Assembly (NCBI RefSeq): GCF_042453785.1
Contig: NC_091677.1
Coordinates: 29,513,501-29,577,500 of the forward strand
DNA: 64,000 nucleotides
Reading direction: 5' to 3'
Source: Malus domestica
Lineage: Eukaryota; Streptophyta; Magnoliopsida; Rosales; Rosaceae
How positions within the stretch are numbered: position 1 is the first letter of the stretch; each line of letters starts with the position of its first letter. A program made the translations under genes and the position numbers. Below, piece by piece: positions 23,584 through 35,871 of this stretch. A model generated the notes under the pieces. The model did not search any database and was not told where the DNA came from. It was given only the letters and a program-made list of their open reading frames with translations.

Positions 23584-24961
23584 ATGACAGACTCAGCTGA
23601 GGAGAGCAATAGTGTAAACGGAGATCACTCCGTAATTCAAGGGAGGAGGGAGAGAGATGTGAGTTAGAAATAAGTGATGTGGGTAACCAAACTTCGAGGG
23701 GAAATGAAAGAGATGAAGACGAATTATTAGCGTCCCTCATAGAAAAAAGCTTCCCCAGGAATTTTCAGAAACAGATCCTACTTGCATATTCAGAGTCCTT
23801 AATAAACTTGGCAGGGACAATGAAAATGCTTTTGTTCCACGAGTGGTTTCAATCGGGCCGTATCACCACGGACGAAAAAGGTTCCAAGCCATGGAAGAAT
23901 ATAAGCTACGGAATTTGCAATGCCTCCTCAAACGCAAACCAACTCCAGACACCAGTTTGGTGAAGTTTGTCAAAGAAACCAGAAGCAGAGAAGAGTTTCT
24001 TCGTAACTGCTATGACGAAAAGTTTGATGATCATCTGAGTAGCGATCAGTTAGTAGAAATGATAGTGGTCAATGGTTGCTTTATTTTAGAACTTATCCGC
24101 CGAATGAATTCGATTTCCAGAGATCATGATGTTTTCAGTATGCCAGAGGTGCATTCGACAGTTAAAAACGACTTGTTGCTGCTTGAAAACCAGCTTCCGT
24201 GGAAAGTCCTCGAGTGTTTATTCAACCTGACAAAAGAATCAGAAGAGACTTCTCTACATCGGCGAACTTCGCTATTATGTTTCGAAGTTATGCATACTTG
24301 GACGATCAGAGATTCCTTTTTAGAATTTATAGATAATGAAAGGGAGACATGGAAATTCAGACATTTACTTAACAATGCAAGAGATTTGCTTGTTGGATCA
24401 GTATCGAGGAATAAGGAGAGTCTTTATGAATATTGGGTTCCTATTCCCTCAGTGACACATCTTGAGGAGATTGGAGTCAAATTTCAACTTGCATCCTGGG
24501 GGACAGAGCTGTTGTGCATAACCATCAACAGGGAAAATGGAGTGATGAAAATTCCACATATGACAATTGGAGCCAACACAGAATGTGTCTTTAGAAACCT
24601 CATAGCCTACGAACGGTGTTCAATGAAGCCCCATTACATTTTGTCTTATGCCATGCTGTTCAATCAGCTTATCAAGTCTACCAAAGATTTAGACTCTCTC
24701 ATTCAGAAACGAATTGTACGAACCGAATTGAGCAAGGAGGATACTGTTGTTTGTTCAATAGCCTTTCCAATGACACTGCATCCATCTCGTTCGTTTACTC
24801 TCGACTCGCCTGGCACGTGTATGAATACTATGAAGATCGTTGGCTAAGGTGTTGGCTAGCACGGATCAAAAGGGATTATCTATACAATTCATCGTCAATC
24901 TGGTTAGTTTCAAATGCGGTCATCATTATTCTCATTCTTACCGCCACGCAGACCTTATATA
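23584..24961 (+). pseudogene. DUF247 copy 1, frameshifted and split by Copia-1
   Basis: Close paralogue of the intact gene at 44231-45646. Damage relative to that copy: a net 4-base loss near 23640, a 1-base loss near 23740 (a run of six A), and a small loss near 24745 that throws the last ~90 codons into another frame. The longest open part covers 23843-24847. The C-terminal block (DRWLRCWLARIKRDYLYN and a membrane helix) is still readable near 24835-24961. Copia-1 then interrupts it, and the final ten codons and stop reappear at 29721-29751. No function is expected. Confidence 0.92.
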
Positions 24962-25151
24962 TATTAAGGATAAAATAGTCAAAGATACATCTTAGCTTGC
25001 TGTGTAATTGGTTAGATTAGTTACAATCGTCAATAGTTGGTTAGTTGTTAGAATCTACTTTGTACAAGTGTGTACATCAAGCTTTGTGTATATATACACT
25101 ATGTAATCTTATTATTTTTTTAATAAGAAATGGAAAATTATTTTCTCATTA
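24962..25151 (+). repeat. Copia-1 5' LTR
   Basis: Starts TATTAAGGATAAAATAG and ends TTTTCTCATTA. It contains TGTATATATACACTATG as a likely TATA region. The insertion puts a stop codon supplied by the LTR shortly after the interrupted DUF247 frame. Confidence 0.92.
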
Positions 25152-25239
25152 TGGTATCAACCACCTCTGTCTAACGACCTTCTCCTGATCCCCTTTTTTC
25201 TTTCTTGCTTCCTCTAATTTTCTTCTCAAAACCCTAGCT

Positions 25240-28200
25240 ATGGCGGCTCAACCTTCTCCGTCCTCTGATTCAGCTTCTCCAGTTCATTCCCTTCCTACTG
25301 AGGTTTCGTGCTCTAATTCTTCGATCCCTTCCATTACGATTCAGAATATTGGATCGCTTGTTTCGATCAAGCTTACTACAACAAATTACCTCACTTGGAG
25401 TGCTCTCTTTGCTCCAATCTTTTGCCGGTACAATCTTACTGGTATTATTGATGGATCTATGGCTGCTCCGCCGAAATTTGTTTGTGATTCCGCTGGAACT
25501 CTCACACTTACACTGAATCCAGCGTATGTAGCCTGGTTTGAGAATGATTAAAACATTCTCATTTGGATCCATTCAACTCTCTCTGAGTCTTTGATTCCGT
25601 ATACTGTGGGAGTCACATCTGCTCGTGATCTTTGGTCTAAACTTGAATCGCGTCTTGCCACAGCTTTTCAATCGCACATTCATGAACTTCACTCTTGACT
25701 TCGTAATATTACCAAAGGCGATTCTTCTGCTACCGCCTATCTTCAACAAATTGAAGCTATTGCTGATGCTCTTGCGAATACCGGTGCTCCAATTGATGAT
25801 TCTGAATTGATTTCGGTGACTCTTCACGGTCTTCTTCCTGAATTTGATTCTTTCATCGATGCGATTCAATTTCATCTTGGATCTACCACTCTTGATGAGC
25901 TTCATGGATTGTTCCTGAGTAAAGAAATCCAATTGGCTAATCGAAAGCCATCAGTGCCTTCTTCTTCATTTCAGGCATTTCATTCAGCTTCTGGATCCTC
26001 TTCTCCTGGTCTTTTGCCTACGCCATTGCAAAACCCTAATTCTCAGGCGTTTGTTGCTCATAATTTCAACATTGTCCACTCACACCAAAGGCGTGGCATG
26101 GATCGTGCTTCTTCCAACCCTAGGTAGTCTCAATCTCGTGGAATGGATCGGCATTTCTCCAATTATCGATCTACAAATCAGCGCCATAATTACACTCGTC
26201 CAAACAATTCACGCCAAACCTACAATTGTGGCGGCCGTTCTGGTCGAAGAATTTACTGTCAACTTTGTCGAGAATATGATCATGAAGCCATTCAATGTCT
26301 TCAGCGCATGAATCCTCATTTTGGCATCAAATCTTCTCAGTCTGCTATGTGCGCCAGTGTCAAATCTTCTCAACCTGCTACTCCTACTTGGCTTCTTGAT
26401 TCAGGTGCTAGTTCTCACATGACAAATTCATATGACAATCTACAAAATCCAGAGGCATACACTGGTCCAGAACAAGTTTATATTGGCGATGGCAAATGTT
26501 TGCCCTTTCTTAATTCTGGCTCTTCTAAAATTCATACCTATGCTCATACATTTGCTCTCAATAGTGTACTGCATGTTCTTGATTTGAAACAAGATTACTC
26601 TCTGCAAATCAGTTTACAATTGATAATTGGTGTTCTATTCACCTTTATCCCTTTCACTTTACTGTGAAAGATCTTTCTTCGGAGATGATGCTTTTTAAAG
26701 GTCCTGTGCGAAATGGCTTTTATCGTTTCCTTGCATCTCTCCTTCTTACTGGAAATCAACATGTGTTTGCTGCTTCTATCACTGCCTTTCAGGATGTTTA
26801 ACATCAACGCTTGGGACATCCCTCTGTCAAAGTGTTGAATAAGTTGTCTTCAACATCTAGTATTCCTGTCTCTACTAGTGTCACCAAGTCTTTTGTTCCA
26901 ATTGTGTTATAGGAAAGAGTTCTAAACTCTCTTTTGGGTCTGTAACTAGTACCACTTGTAAACCCTTGGAATTCTTGCATATAGATGTATGGGGACCTTC
27001 ACCAGTTCTTTATGTTACAGGCTATAGGTATTACATCATCTTTGTTGATGATTTCAATAAGTACACTTGGTTCTTTCCTCTCAAGTGTAAATCTAAAGTG
27101 TTTTCTACATTTGTATATTTAAAGCTCATTGTTGAAAACTTGTTGGGAAATAAAATTGTTACACTTAGATATGACTCTGGTGGGGAATATCTCAGTTCCA
27201 TGTTCATCTCGTATCTCAAGGATAATGGTATTCATCATCAGTTGAGTTGCCCTCACACCCCCGAACAAAATGGGTGTGCTGAGCGCAAACATATGCATTT
27301 AGTTGAAATTGCCAGAACCCTTTTAGTTGCTTCTTTGGTTCCACATGTTTACTGGGTTGAGGCTTTCTCCACAACCATTTATCTCATCAATCGATTGCCC
27401 ACTGTGCATCACTCTTCACCTTGGGAATTATTGTTTCACAAGCCCTCATATTATACTTCACTGAGAATCTTTGGTTGTAGCTGTTTTCCCTGGTTAAAAC
27501 CATATACCTCATTTAAATTGGAACCTAAAAGTAAAGCTTGTGTTTTCATTGGTTATAGTCTTAAACATAAAGGCTATAGATGTCTTGACTTGCATTCTAA
27601 GAAAGTCTACATCTCGAGACATGTTCAGTTTGATGAGTCTACATTTCCCTTTCATTCTAAAGTTCCAGATTCACCATCTCATCACTGTTATCCACCATTA
27701 TCTCCACCTACTATTCTTACTACCCTTATTTTTCCTCAATTACATGTTTCTTATTCTCCACCCTCCACTTCCCTTCCTTTTCAATCTTCTATACCTTCAT
27801 CCTTGCCATCTCAATGTCCTTCTCCTTCCCCAGCGGATACTTATATCCCCCTCCTCAATTCCTCACCCTCTTATCTCTAACCCTCCATCCAACATTCATC
27901 CTATGCAAACTAGATCCAAAGCAGGGATTTATAAACCCAAAGCCCTTCTTTCCACTAAACATCCTCTACCTCTACATCTATGTCTAGATTACTTGCCTTC
28001 TACCTATATGCAAGCTTCTAAATTCCAACAGTGAAGACAAGCAATGCAAGAAGAATTCAATGCTCTTCTTCAAACTGGTACTTGGAAATTGGTTCCTTCT
28101 CATCCATCTCAAAATATTATGGGCTGCAAATGGGTATTTCGAATAAAAAAGAAGGTTGATGGTTCAATAGATCGTTATAAAGCTCGGTTGGTGGCCAAGG

Positions 28201-29564
28201 GGTTTCATCAATAAGAAGGTTTGGATTACACAGACACTTTTAGTCCAGTTTCAAAGTCTGTTACCATTAGGCTTTTGTTGACCATGGCAGTTCAGTTTGA
28301 CTGGTTTTTAAACCAACTTGATGTTAGTAATGCCTTTCTCAATGGTACTCTATCTGAAGATGTTTTCATGAAGCAGCCCTTAGGTTTTGAAGATCCCATT
28401 AAACCTGCTCATGTATGTCACTTACAAAAGTCTTTATACGGATTGAAACAAGCTTCGAGAGCTTGGTATGACAAGCTACACAGTGCTCTATCCTCTATGG
28501 GTTTTATTGGTTCTCAAAATGATCACTCATTGTTTATTAAAAGAGATCATGTCTTGGTATTTGTGTTGGTGTATGTTGATGATATATTGGTGACAGGGCC
28601 TTCTTCTCAAGCTTTTCAAGCCACTATTACTCATCTGAGTTCCTTGTTTCCTATCAAAGATCTTGGTCCCTTGCATTATTTCCTTGGACTTGAAGTTAAG
28701 AGGTCTTCCACAGGGATTTTTTTGTCTCAAACAAAATATATCCTTGATCTGTTGCAGAAAGCTAAGATGGATGGTGCTAAGGCCTCTGCCACACCTTTAA
28801 GCACCTCCAAATTAGATCATTCATCTCCCTTACTCTTTGATCCTATTGAGTATCGAGCTTTAGTTGGTGGTTTGCAATACTTGACTTGGACTCGGCCTGA
28901 TCTATCCTTTGCAGTCAACCTTGTATGTCAATTTATGCATAGTCCCAGACACTCACATTTTCAAGCAGTTAAAAGGATCTTGCGATATCTCAAAGGTTCT
29001 CTTGATTTAGGTCTATGGTTTCCCAAATGTGCTAAAACTCTCAGTATTCATGCTTATTCTGATGTTGACTGGGCAGGGTGTTCTATTGACAGGAGAAGTA
29101 CTGGTGGTTTTTGCATATATTTGGGTGATTCTCTCATCAGTTGGAGTGCTAAAAAGCAACCAAAAGTGGCCCGATCTTCTACAGAAGCAGACTATAGATC
29201 TTTGGCTAACACATCTGCAGAACTCACCTGGATCTGTAAGCTGTTAGTTGATATTGGTCTCATACTTCCAGCACCTCCCCAACTATGGTGTGACAACATC
29301 TCTGCAATTTCATTAGCTAAACATCTAGTGTTTCATGCACGAACAAAGCATGTTGCAATTGACTATCATTATATTCGTGAACAAGTCATCTCCAAAGCTC
29401 TTTCTGTGCACTTTATCTGCTCTCAGGATCAAATTGCTGATGTTTGTACTAAATCCTTGTCAAAGTCTCGATTTCTTTTTCTCCGAAGCAAACTTTCTCT
29501 TCGGGTCCCTCAGTTCAATTTGAGGGGGCATATTAAGGATAAAATAGTCAAAGATACATCTTAG
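25240..29564 (+). pseudogene. Copia-1 gag-pol, broken by stops and frameshifts
   Basis: Order gag, protease, integrase, reverse transcriptase, RNase H places it in Ty1/Copia. Visible marks: gag from the ATG at 25240; zinc knuckle CQLCREYDHEAIQC; protease LLDSGASSHMT; integrase HIDVWGPS with YDSGGEY; reverse transcriptase LVYVDDILV; RNase H SDVDWAGC and the ADVCTKSL end. In-frame stops occur at 25549-25551, 25696-25698, 26125-26127 and 28212-28214. Frames shift between about 26600 and 26960 and between 27880 and 28200. The last 447-codon frame (from 28221) is still open and runs into the 3' LTR. The element cannot make a full polyprotein. Confidence 0.93.
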
Positions 29565-29720
29565 TTTGCTGTGTAATTGGTTAGATTAGTTACAACTGTC
29601 AATAGTTGGTTAGTTGTTAGAATCTACTTTGTACAAGTGTGTACAACAAACTTTGTGTATATATACACTCTGTAATCTTATTATTTTTTTAATAAGAAAT
29701 GGAAAATTCTTTTCTCATTA
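29531..29720 (+). repeat. Copia-1 3' LTR
   Basis: Same length as the 5' LTR and about 96% identical to it. It is followed directly by the ATATA duplication and the tail of DUF247 copy 1. Confidence 0.92.
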
Positions 29721-29751
29721 ATATAGTGTTCTCACCTACTACAAGCAGTAA
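29721..29751 (+). pseudogene. Last codons of DUF247 copy 1
   Basis: Reads on from the intact paralogue (YSVLTYYKQ-stop) and confirms the Copia-1 target site. The downstream sequence to about 29930 matches the 3' flank of the intact gene at 45647-45825. Confidence 0.85.
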
Positions 29752-30549
29752 CCTTCCAATCGGTCAATGCTCGCCGGAGGACATAAAACGCAACAAGACT
29801 TTTGTGACTGCAGGCAAGGCTATGAAATAAAGTAGTGCTGTAATTGATTATGTGTGACAGTCATACAGTTTGGAACTACCTTGCCATTTGTTCTTTTTCA
29901 ACTTTTGAATAATTTGTAAAACTATTAGGTATAGCCTTAAGCTTGCTTTAATTAAGTGAGATCGGCGTGTTCGGATCGAGAGAGAGAGCCCGTGGCAGTG
30001 GATGATCATATGAGAGTCTCTCTCTCTCTCAATTGCTTACGTGTGAGAGAAGCATAATTGTTGGTGCAATTGGGAGTACAAGTTCTGCGATCTTTATATT
30101 ATGATTGACGCGTGTTTATAAACGTAATTCTTCTTAAAGATTTATTCATAAATTTAACACGTGTTAATTAACAATAGAGACTACACACAGAATGGATGCA
30201 GAAGATTTAAACTCACAAACATTGGTTTTTTATATTTACAAATCCAGAATTACATAAATTTGTAATGCTCATGAGGTTCATTTTTTTTAATTTTTTTTCT
30301 AACTTTCTACGATTATTTTTTCTTAAATTATACACTTACCATATTTGTATCATATTTCTAACAAAAAATAAGATCTTCATGTGTTAGTGGGCTTTATCTT
30401 TATTAAAAAAATAATACAAGTGCGGTATAATGTAGCATGAAGCACTACTCTTTTTTTTTCCTACGTACCTTAATATTTGAAAGTCCATTACCCAGAGTAT
30501 TGAAAATCTGACACCAAAAGCCACTGAACTTAGTGTACATAATCTTTAG
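29752..30549. other. DUF247 copy 1 downstream flank
   Basis: No gene. Bases about 29963-30290 match 59837-60003 plus 60567-60755, which marks the shared downstream flank of the duplicated DUF247 unit. The 9-bp target of the next MITE (TAATCTTTA) ends it. Confidence 0.6.
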
Positions 30550-31013
30550 AGTAAACTGTCGATATGCCCCCTGAATTATCACCAAACTTTCGATTTCTCC
30601 CTTGAACTTTTTAATTGGAAAATTAAGGACTTAAACTAATTTTTTTGGCCGATTTGCCCCTGCTGTTAATTTTTCATTCATTCCATCCAAATTTCTATTA
30701 AATGAAAGCATGTGCACAACATGTGTGGGTAGTTCGGTTGCTTCATTCTTTAAAATAATTGAAAACCTTAAATTTCTATAATATAAACCTATGCAAATAT
30801 GTGTGATTCTATAGCTTTTGTGCTTGAATGTATAGTGAAGTAACGTTTTTGTTCACAAATGAGAGTTACGTGGTTTGCACATAATAAGAGTTAACATTAA
30901 TTTGGATGAAATCTATTAAAAACTAACGGTAGGGGGGAAATAAGCCAAAAAAATTAGTTTAAGTCCTTAATTTTCCAATTAAAAAGTTCAGGGGGTAAAT
31001 CGGCAGTTTACTC
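30550..31013. mobile_element. MITE, 464 bp, long inverted arms, with the empty site in the window
   Basis: Ends GAGTAAACTGTCGATATGCC and GGCAGTTTACTC are inverted copies with arms of ~90 bases. The perfect 9-bp target duplication TAATCTTTA lies at 30541-30549 and 31014-31022. The paralogous spacer at 33682-33690 has one uninterrupted TAATCTTTA, which is the empty site. Mutator-like. No coding capacity. Confidence 0.93.
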
Positions 31014-33324
31014 TAATCTTTATATATAAAGCCAAGGTCCCAATGAACAATATTTTTTTTTGTGTCACAAGCTTTACTGAAAATAATTGGACAAAAATGC
31101 CCTTCAAACAAAAAACTTCAAATGCAACCCAAAATAATGCATCAAATGTGGCAGGGGTATTTTCATCATTTTAATAGTGTCTTTTTAATAATTAAATTTT
31201 TTGTATAGTTTTTTTTATTTTAATAATTAATACCTCACAACAGGCTAGCGATAATGTGATTCAATTAGTTGTTCATTAAATATTATTTTCTCTATTTTTA
31301 AACATATTCAAAACATTTTAAGAGGCATGTAATGCCGGTTATAAAAAATATCTTTTACACGCGGATAATAATGTGATTAAATTAGTTGTCAAATAATAAT
31401 TTTTTTTTTTTTTTGGAACAAACGATATTATCTACACTAGAGGGGAGAGGGTGAGTTTAGCCTTATAATGAGTTAGCAATAATGTGATTCAATCAGTTGT
31501 TTATTAAATATTAATTTTTAATTCTTAATATAAATTCAATATAGACCGATTTTATTATGTCGATTCAGCTGTTTAATTAATTTACGAGGGTTTCTTCTCA
31601 TAACTAATTTTACTCCATAACTACCATGATTGGAATTTGAACATGCCTTGCCATGATTTGCTTTTTGTATTGAAACCAAACAGTAAAAACTATTTGTATT
31701 ATGGAACAAACTAAGTTATAGACTAGATATAATCGAAACGTGGCCTCTAGAAACTAGAGAAGGGTCTATGTTTTTTTGTCTTTCATTTGTAAATAAAATA
31801 TTTTAAGTTTGACTTTCATGAAGAGTTCTTTTTATTTTATTTTTTTAATGATATTATCTATACTAAAGAGAGAGGAAGTGGTTTTAGTTTCACAATGAAC
31901 TAGTAATAATGTCGGTCAAATTCGCTTTTGACGAGAATCAAACGTAAAATCTCTCAATACAATTTATTCTCTCAACTCTTTCACATAATGCAGGAGAAAA
32001 TTCACAAATTAAACTATGAAGTTTGCAAAGCCGCCTAGATCGCAAACCAAACATCACCTTTAGAAACTAGAACAGGGTCTACACTTTATTATATTCATTT
32101 GAAGGTAAGATATATTAGATTTAAATATCGTAGATGATGAAATCAATACTATTTATTTCCTCAACTCCTTTATATAAATATATCGTTAAAAAATCTATTA
32201 ATTTTAACCTAAATTTCATGACGTAAAGTCTCTGGTTTTGAATAAAATTTCTCACAACGCAATGAAACTGTGAAAACCGAAGCTCATTTCACAAGCAATT
32301 AAATGAAAACCAGAACGAACAGACAAAATACTAACAGAAGAAAAGGACAAAGAAATGAAACGCGCAAAAAGGTAGAGTAAAGCAAGATAGACCAGAGTAC
32401 AACGTACGTGGCTAGAGTTCTTTTTATTTTTATTTTTTTGGGGAAAATAGGAAGACTATTATGAAATGAAAGTGTAAAAGAACTTAAGTCAATTTAGGGT
32501 TGACAGTGGCAGTACAGTTGAAAGTGTTACTTCCTCACATTATATACGAATCTACAACTAGAAGTATAGATCTATGTATGCTCTGTGGGAGGGAGGGGGG
32601 CCGAAGAATTCTTCAGTCGACCTCATAAGTTTCTCAACCTGCATATATAATCTCTTGGATCATCCGGGTAATTTTTCGTACTAACTGCCTATAAATATAG
32701 ATCTAGAGGCATCATTAGTATGAAATTTCTGCTTTTTTCTATTTTCCATCATAGTATATGTTGGAAAATCGTATATATAAAATGGAACTCAGTTAGGTCA
32801 TGATTTAGCCGAATTAACGAATTTCAGACCATCATTTCATTCTTACGAGACTTCTTTGTTCCCGAGCACAAACATTACTACTTTTAGGATTCTGTTGCAT
32901 ATAGCCCAATTAAATTGCTTACGTACTTAGTCTTAGAAATAAAAATCAAACTGACATAGTTTTCTCACCTACACCTTGCAAGAATAGAACTCGTAGGGAG
33001 AGATTTGTTTGAAGGATGGGGGCTTGGAGGTTAAGCCAAACCCATCCTCATTGACATATTCTATATTTTTAATTTATTTTCCAAAATAATTAAAAAAGGA
33101 ATATTCCTAAAGAGACATTAGTATAATCCATCTTCTATACCGAGTGAATTATTATTTATTCAATAAATACATTAAATAAATCTGACGTTATAAATTTTTT
33201 GTATGGTTCCAATAATAAATTTGGTAGTTTAATAAATTAACGTATTGACACAATTTGTAATTTTTGTTCTTGTTAATATTTAAGACTTGATTAGGTGAGT
33301 CATATTTGGAGTTGGAAAGAGTTG
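31014..33324. other. Duplicated spacer A between DUF247 copies
   Basis: Aligns along most of its length with spacer B (33691-36846). It contains SINE-like fragments (minus at about 31848-31990, plus at about 32085-32195) and a short DUF247 coding remnant at about 32004-32040 (ACAAATTAAACTATG, then TTTGCAAAGCC). A TATA-bearing promoter block lies near 32690 (ACTGCCTATAAATATAG) and an ATG 640 bases later starts the truncated copy. Confidence 0.7.
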
Positions 33325-33657
33325 ATGAGGACGGACTCAGCTAAAGAGAGGAGTAGTGCAAACATAGATCATTATGTAATTGAAGTAAGAGAGGAGGGAG
33401 AGACAAGTGAGATAAAAATAAGTGATGTGGGTAAACAAACTTTGAGCGGAAACGAAAGAGATGATGACGAATTATTAGTGTCCCTCATAGAACAAAAGCT
33501 TCCCCAGGAATTTCCAGAACCAGATCCTACTTGCATATTCAGTCCCTAATAAACTTGGCAGGGACAATGAAAATTCTTTTGTCCCACAAGTGGTTCCAAT
33601 CGGGCCCTATCATCACGGAGGAAAAAAGTTCGAGGCCATGGAACAAATTAAACTATG
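33325..33657 (+). pseudogene. DUF247 copy 2, truncated after ~110 codons
   Basis: The ATG at 33325 opens a frame matching the N-terminus of the intact protein (DSAKERSSAN, ISDVGKQTLSGNE, LPQEFPEPDPTCIF). A small deletion at about 33540 shifts the frame. Homology continues to 33657 (GPYHHGG in another frame), then stops at ACAAATTAAACTATG, after which spacer sequence follows. The same 15 bases recur at 35872-35886, followed by the next ~20 bases of DUF247 coding sequence, so a 2.2-kb block separates two parts of this gene. Confidence 0.85.
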
Positions 33658-35871
33658 AAAAGCCACTGAACTTAGTGTACATAATCTTTATATATAAAGT
33701 CAAGCCCCAATGAACAGTGTATTTTGGTGTCACAAGCTTCACAAAAAAGAAAGGGACAAAAATGCCCCTCAAATAAAAAACTTCAAAGCAATCCAAAAGA
33801 ATGCATCAAATGTGGTAGGGGTATTTTTGTCATTTTAATAATGTTTTTTTAATAATTAAATTTTTTTGTACAGTTTTTTTTAATTTTAATAATTAGTGTC
33901 AGTAATAATGTGATTCAATCAGTTGTTCATTAAATATTATTTTCTCTATTTTTAAACACGTTCAAAACATCTTAAGAGGCATGTAATGCTAGTTATAAAA
34001 AAGGTTTTTCGTACGCGAATAATAATGTGATTAAATTAGTTGTCAAATGATTATTTTTATTTTTATTTTTAACAAACAATATTATCTACACTAAAAGAAA
34101 GAGATGAGCTTAGTCTCACAATGGATTAGCAATAATGTAATTCAATTAGTTGTTTATTAAATATTATTTTTTCTATTCTTAATATAAATTCAATAGAGAC
34201 CGATTTTATTATATGGATTCAACTGCTTTAATTAGTTTAGGAGGGGTTTCTTCTAACATGATCTAAGATTATTTATTTACTTCAAATATTTGTTTTTCTT
34301 TTGTCAATATATAAATACATTTAAAACATATAAATCGCACGTAGTACGTTGTGATAAAAGAATGTAACGCGCGTGTATGAAAGCTAGTAACTTTTATGCC
34401 AAAACAATCGACATTGAGGGACCATGTGAGGGGTCATCTCAAAATTGTGAAATGAGGGACCATTTCCTAAATGTTAATGGAAACCTACCACCTCTAAAGT
34501 TGTCCTTTTATTTTATTTTATATTATTTTTATATAACAATATATTTACAATAAAATAATATAGAGAAAATAATTGGATTGAATTTGTTATTTATAGTAAG
34601 GGATGAAGATATAAACTTAAAATTCTTTCACTAACTACTGAAGATAAATATCATTACGAGGAAGGCTAAGGAGCTCTCTCAAAAGTAGGACTCTTTATGG
34701 GCTCTCTGACACCTTTTGTTTTTGGCACATTGATTTATAATGTTGGCACGAGAATTGACGTTAAAATATGAAATATTAGAAAATCTCACTTTTGAAAGAA
34801 TCATTTTAACATTTCTCATATCAATACCATATTACTCAGTGGCACTCCAAAAGTGTCTTAACTAATTTTACTCCATAACTACCATGATTGGAATTTGAAC
34901 ATGCCTTGCCATGATTTGCTTTTTGCATTCAAACCAAACAAAAAAAACTATTTGTATTATGAAAGCTAGTAACTTTTATGCCAAAACAATCGACATTGAG
35001 GGACCATGTGAGGGGTCATCTCAAAATTGTGAAATGAGGGACCATTTCCTAAATGTTAATGGAAACCTACCAACTCTAAAGTTGTCCTTTTATTTTATTT
35101 ATTTTTATTTTTATATAACAATATATTTACAATAAAATAATATAGAGAAAATAATTGGATTGAATTTGTTATTTATAGTAAGGGATGAAGATATAAACTT
35201 AAAATTCTTTCACTAACAACTGAAGATAAATATCATTACGAGGAAGGCTAAGGAAGCTCTCTCAAAAGTAGAACTCTTTATGGGCTTTTTGGCACCTTTT
35301 GTTTTTGGCACATTGATTTATAATGTTGACACGAGAATTGACGTTAAAGTGTGAAATATTGGAAAATCTCACTTTTGAAGGAATCCTTTTAACATTTCTC
35401 ATATCAATACCATATTACTAAGTGGCACTCCAAAAGTGTCTTAACTAATTTTACTCCATAACTACCATGATTGGAATTTGAATATGCCTTGCCATGATTT
35501 GCTTTTTGTATTCAAACCAAACAATAAAAACTATTTGTATTATGGAACAAACTAAGTTATCGACTCGATATAATCGAAACGTGGCAAACTAGAGAAGGGT
35601 CTATACTTTGTTGTCTTTCATTTTGTAAATAAGATATTTTAAGTTTGACCTTCATGGATGAAGAGGTTTTTTTTTTTTATTTATTTATTTTTTAATTTTT
35701 TAATTTTTAATTTTTAAACGATATTACCCACGTTAAGAGAAAGGAAGTGGGATTAATATCACAATGATTTAGTAATAATGTCGTTCAAATTACTTTTTGA
35801 TGAGAATCGAACCTAAGATCTCTTAATACAATTTATTCCCTCAACCCTTTCACATAATGCAGGAGAAATTC
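33658..35871. other. 2.2-kb block inside DUF247 copy 2 (spacer B, left part)
   Basis: Non-coding. It matches spacer A (30518-30549 plus 31014-32003) but lacks the MITE and has an internal tandem duplication. The 15-bp direct repeat at its ends (33643-33657, 35872-35886) could be a target duplication or the trace of an unequal exchange. Confidence 0.6.
34379..35543 (+). repeat. Tandem duplication of a ~582-bp segment
   Basis: 34379-34959 and 34960-35543 are near-identical copies, each starting GAAAGCTAGTAACTTTTATG and ending AACTATTTGTATTAT. They differ by a few substitutions and small T-run indels. Spacer A has only the final ~105 bases of the unit. Confidence 0.88.

Larger units (their letters stand above)
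24962..29720 (+). mobile_element. Copia-1: complete Ty1/Copia LTR retrotransposon
   Basis: LTRs of 190 bp at 24962-25151 and 29531-29720 differ at about 7 positions. The 5-bp target duplication ATATA lies at 24957-24961 and 29721-29725, and the paralogous DUF247 gene shows the uninterrupted site. A primer-binding site TGGTATCAACC begins at 25152 and a polypurine tract TTGAGGGGGCA ends at 29530. The LTR termini are TA...TA rather than TG...CA. The coding region is present but broken. Confidence 0.95.
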
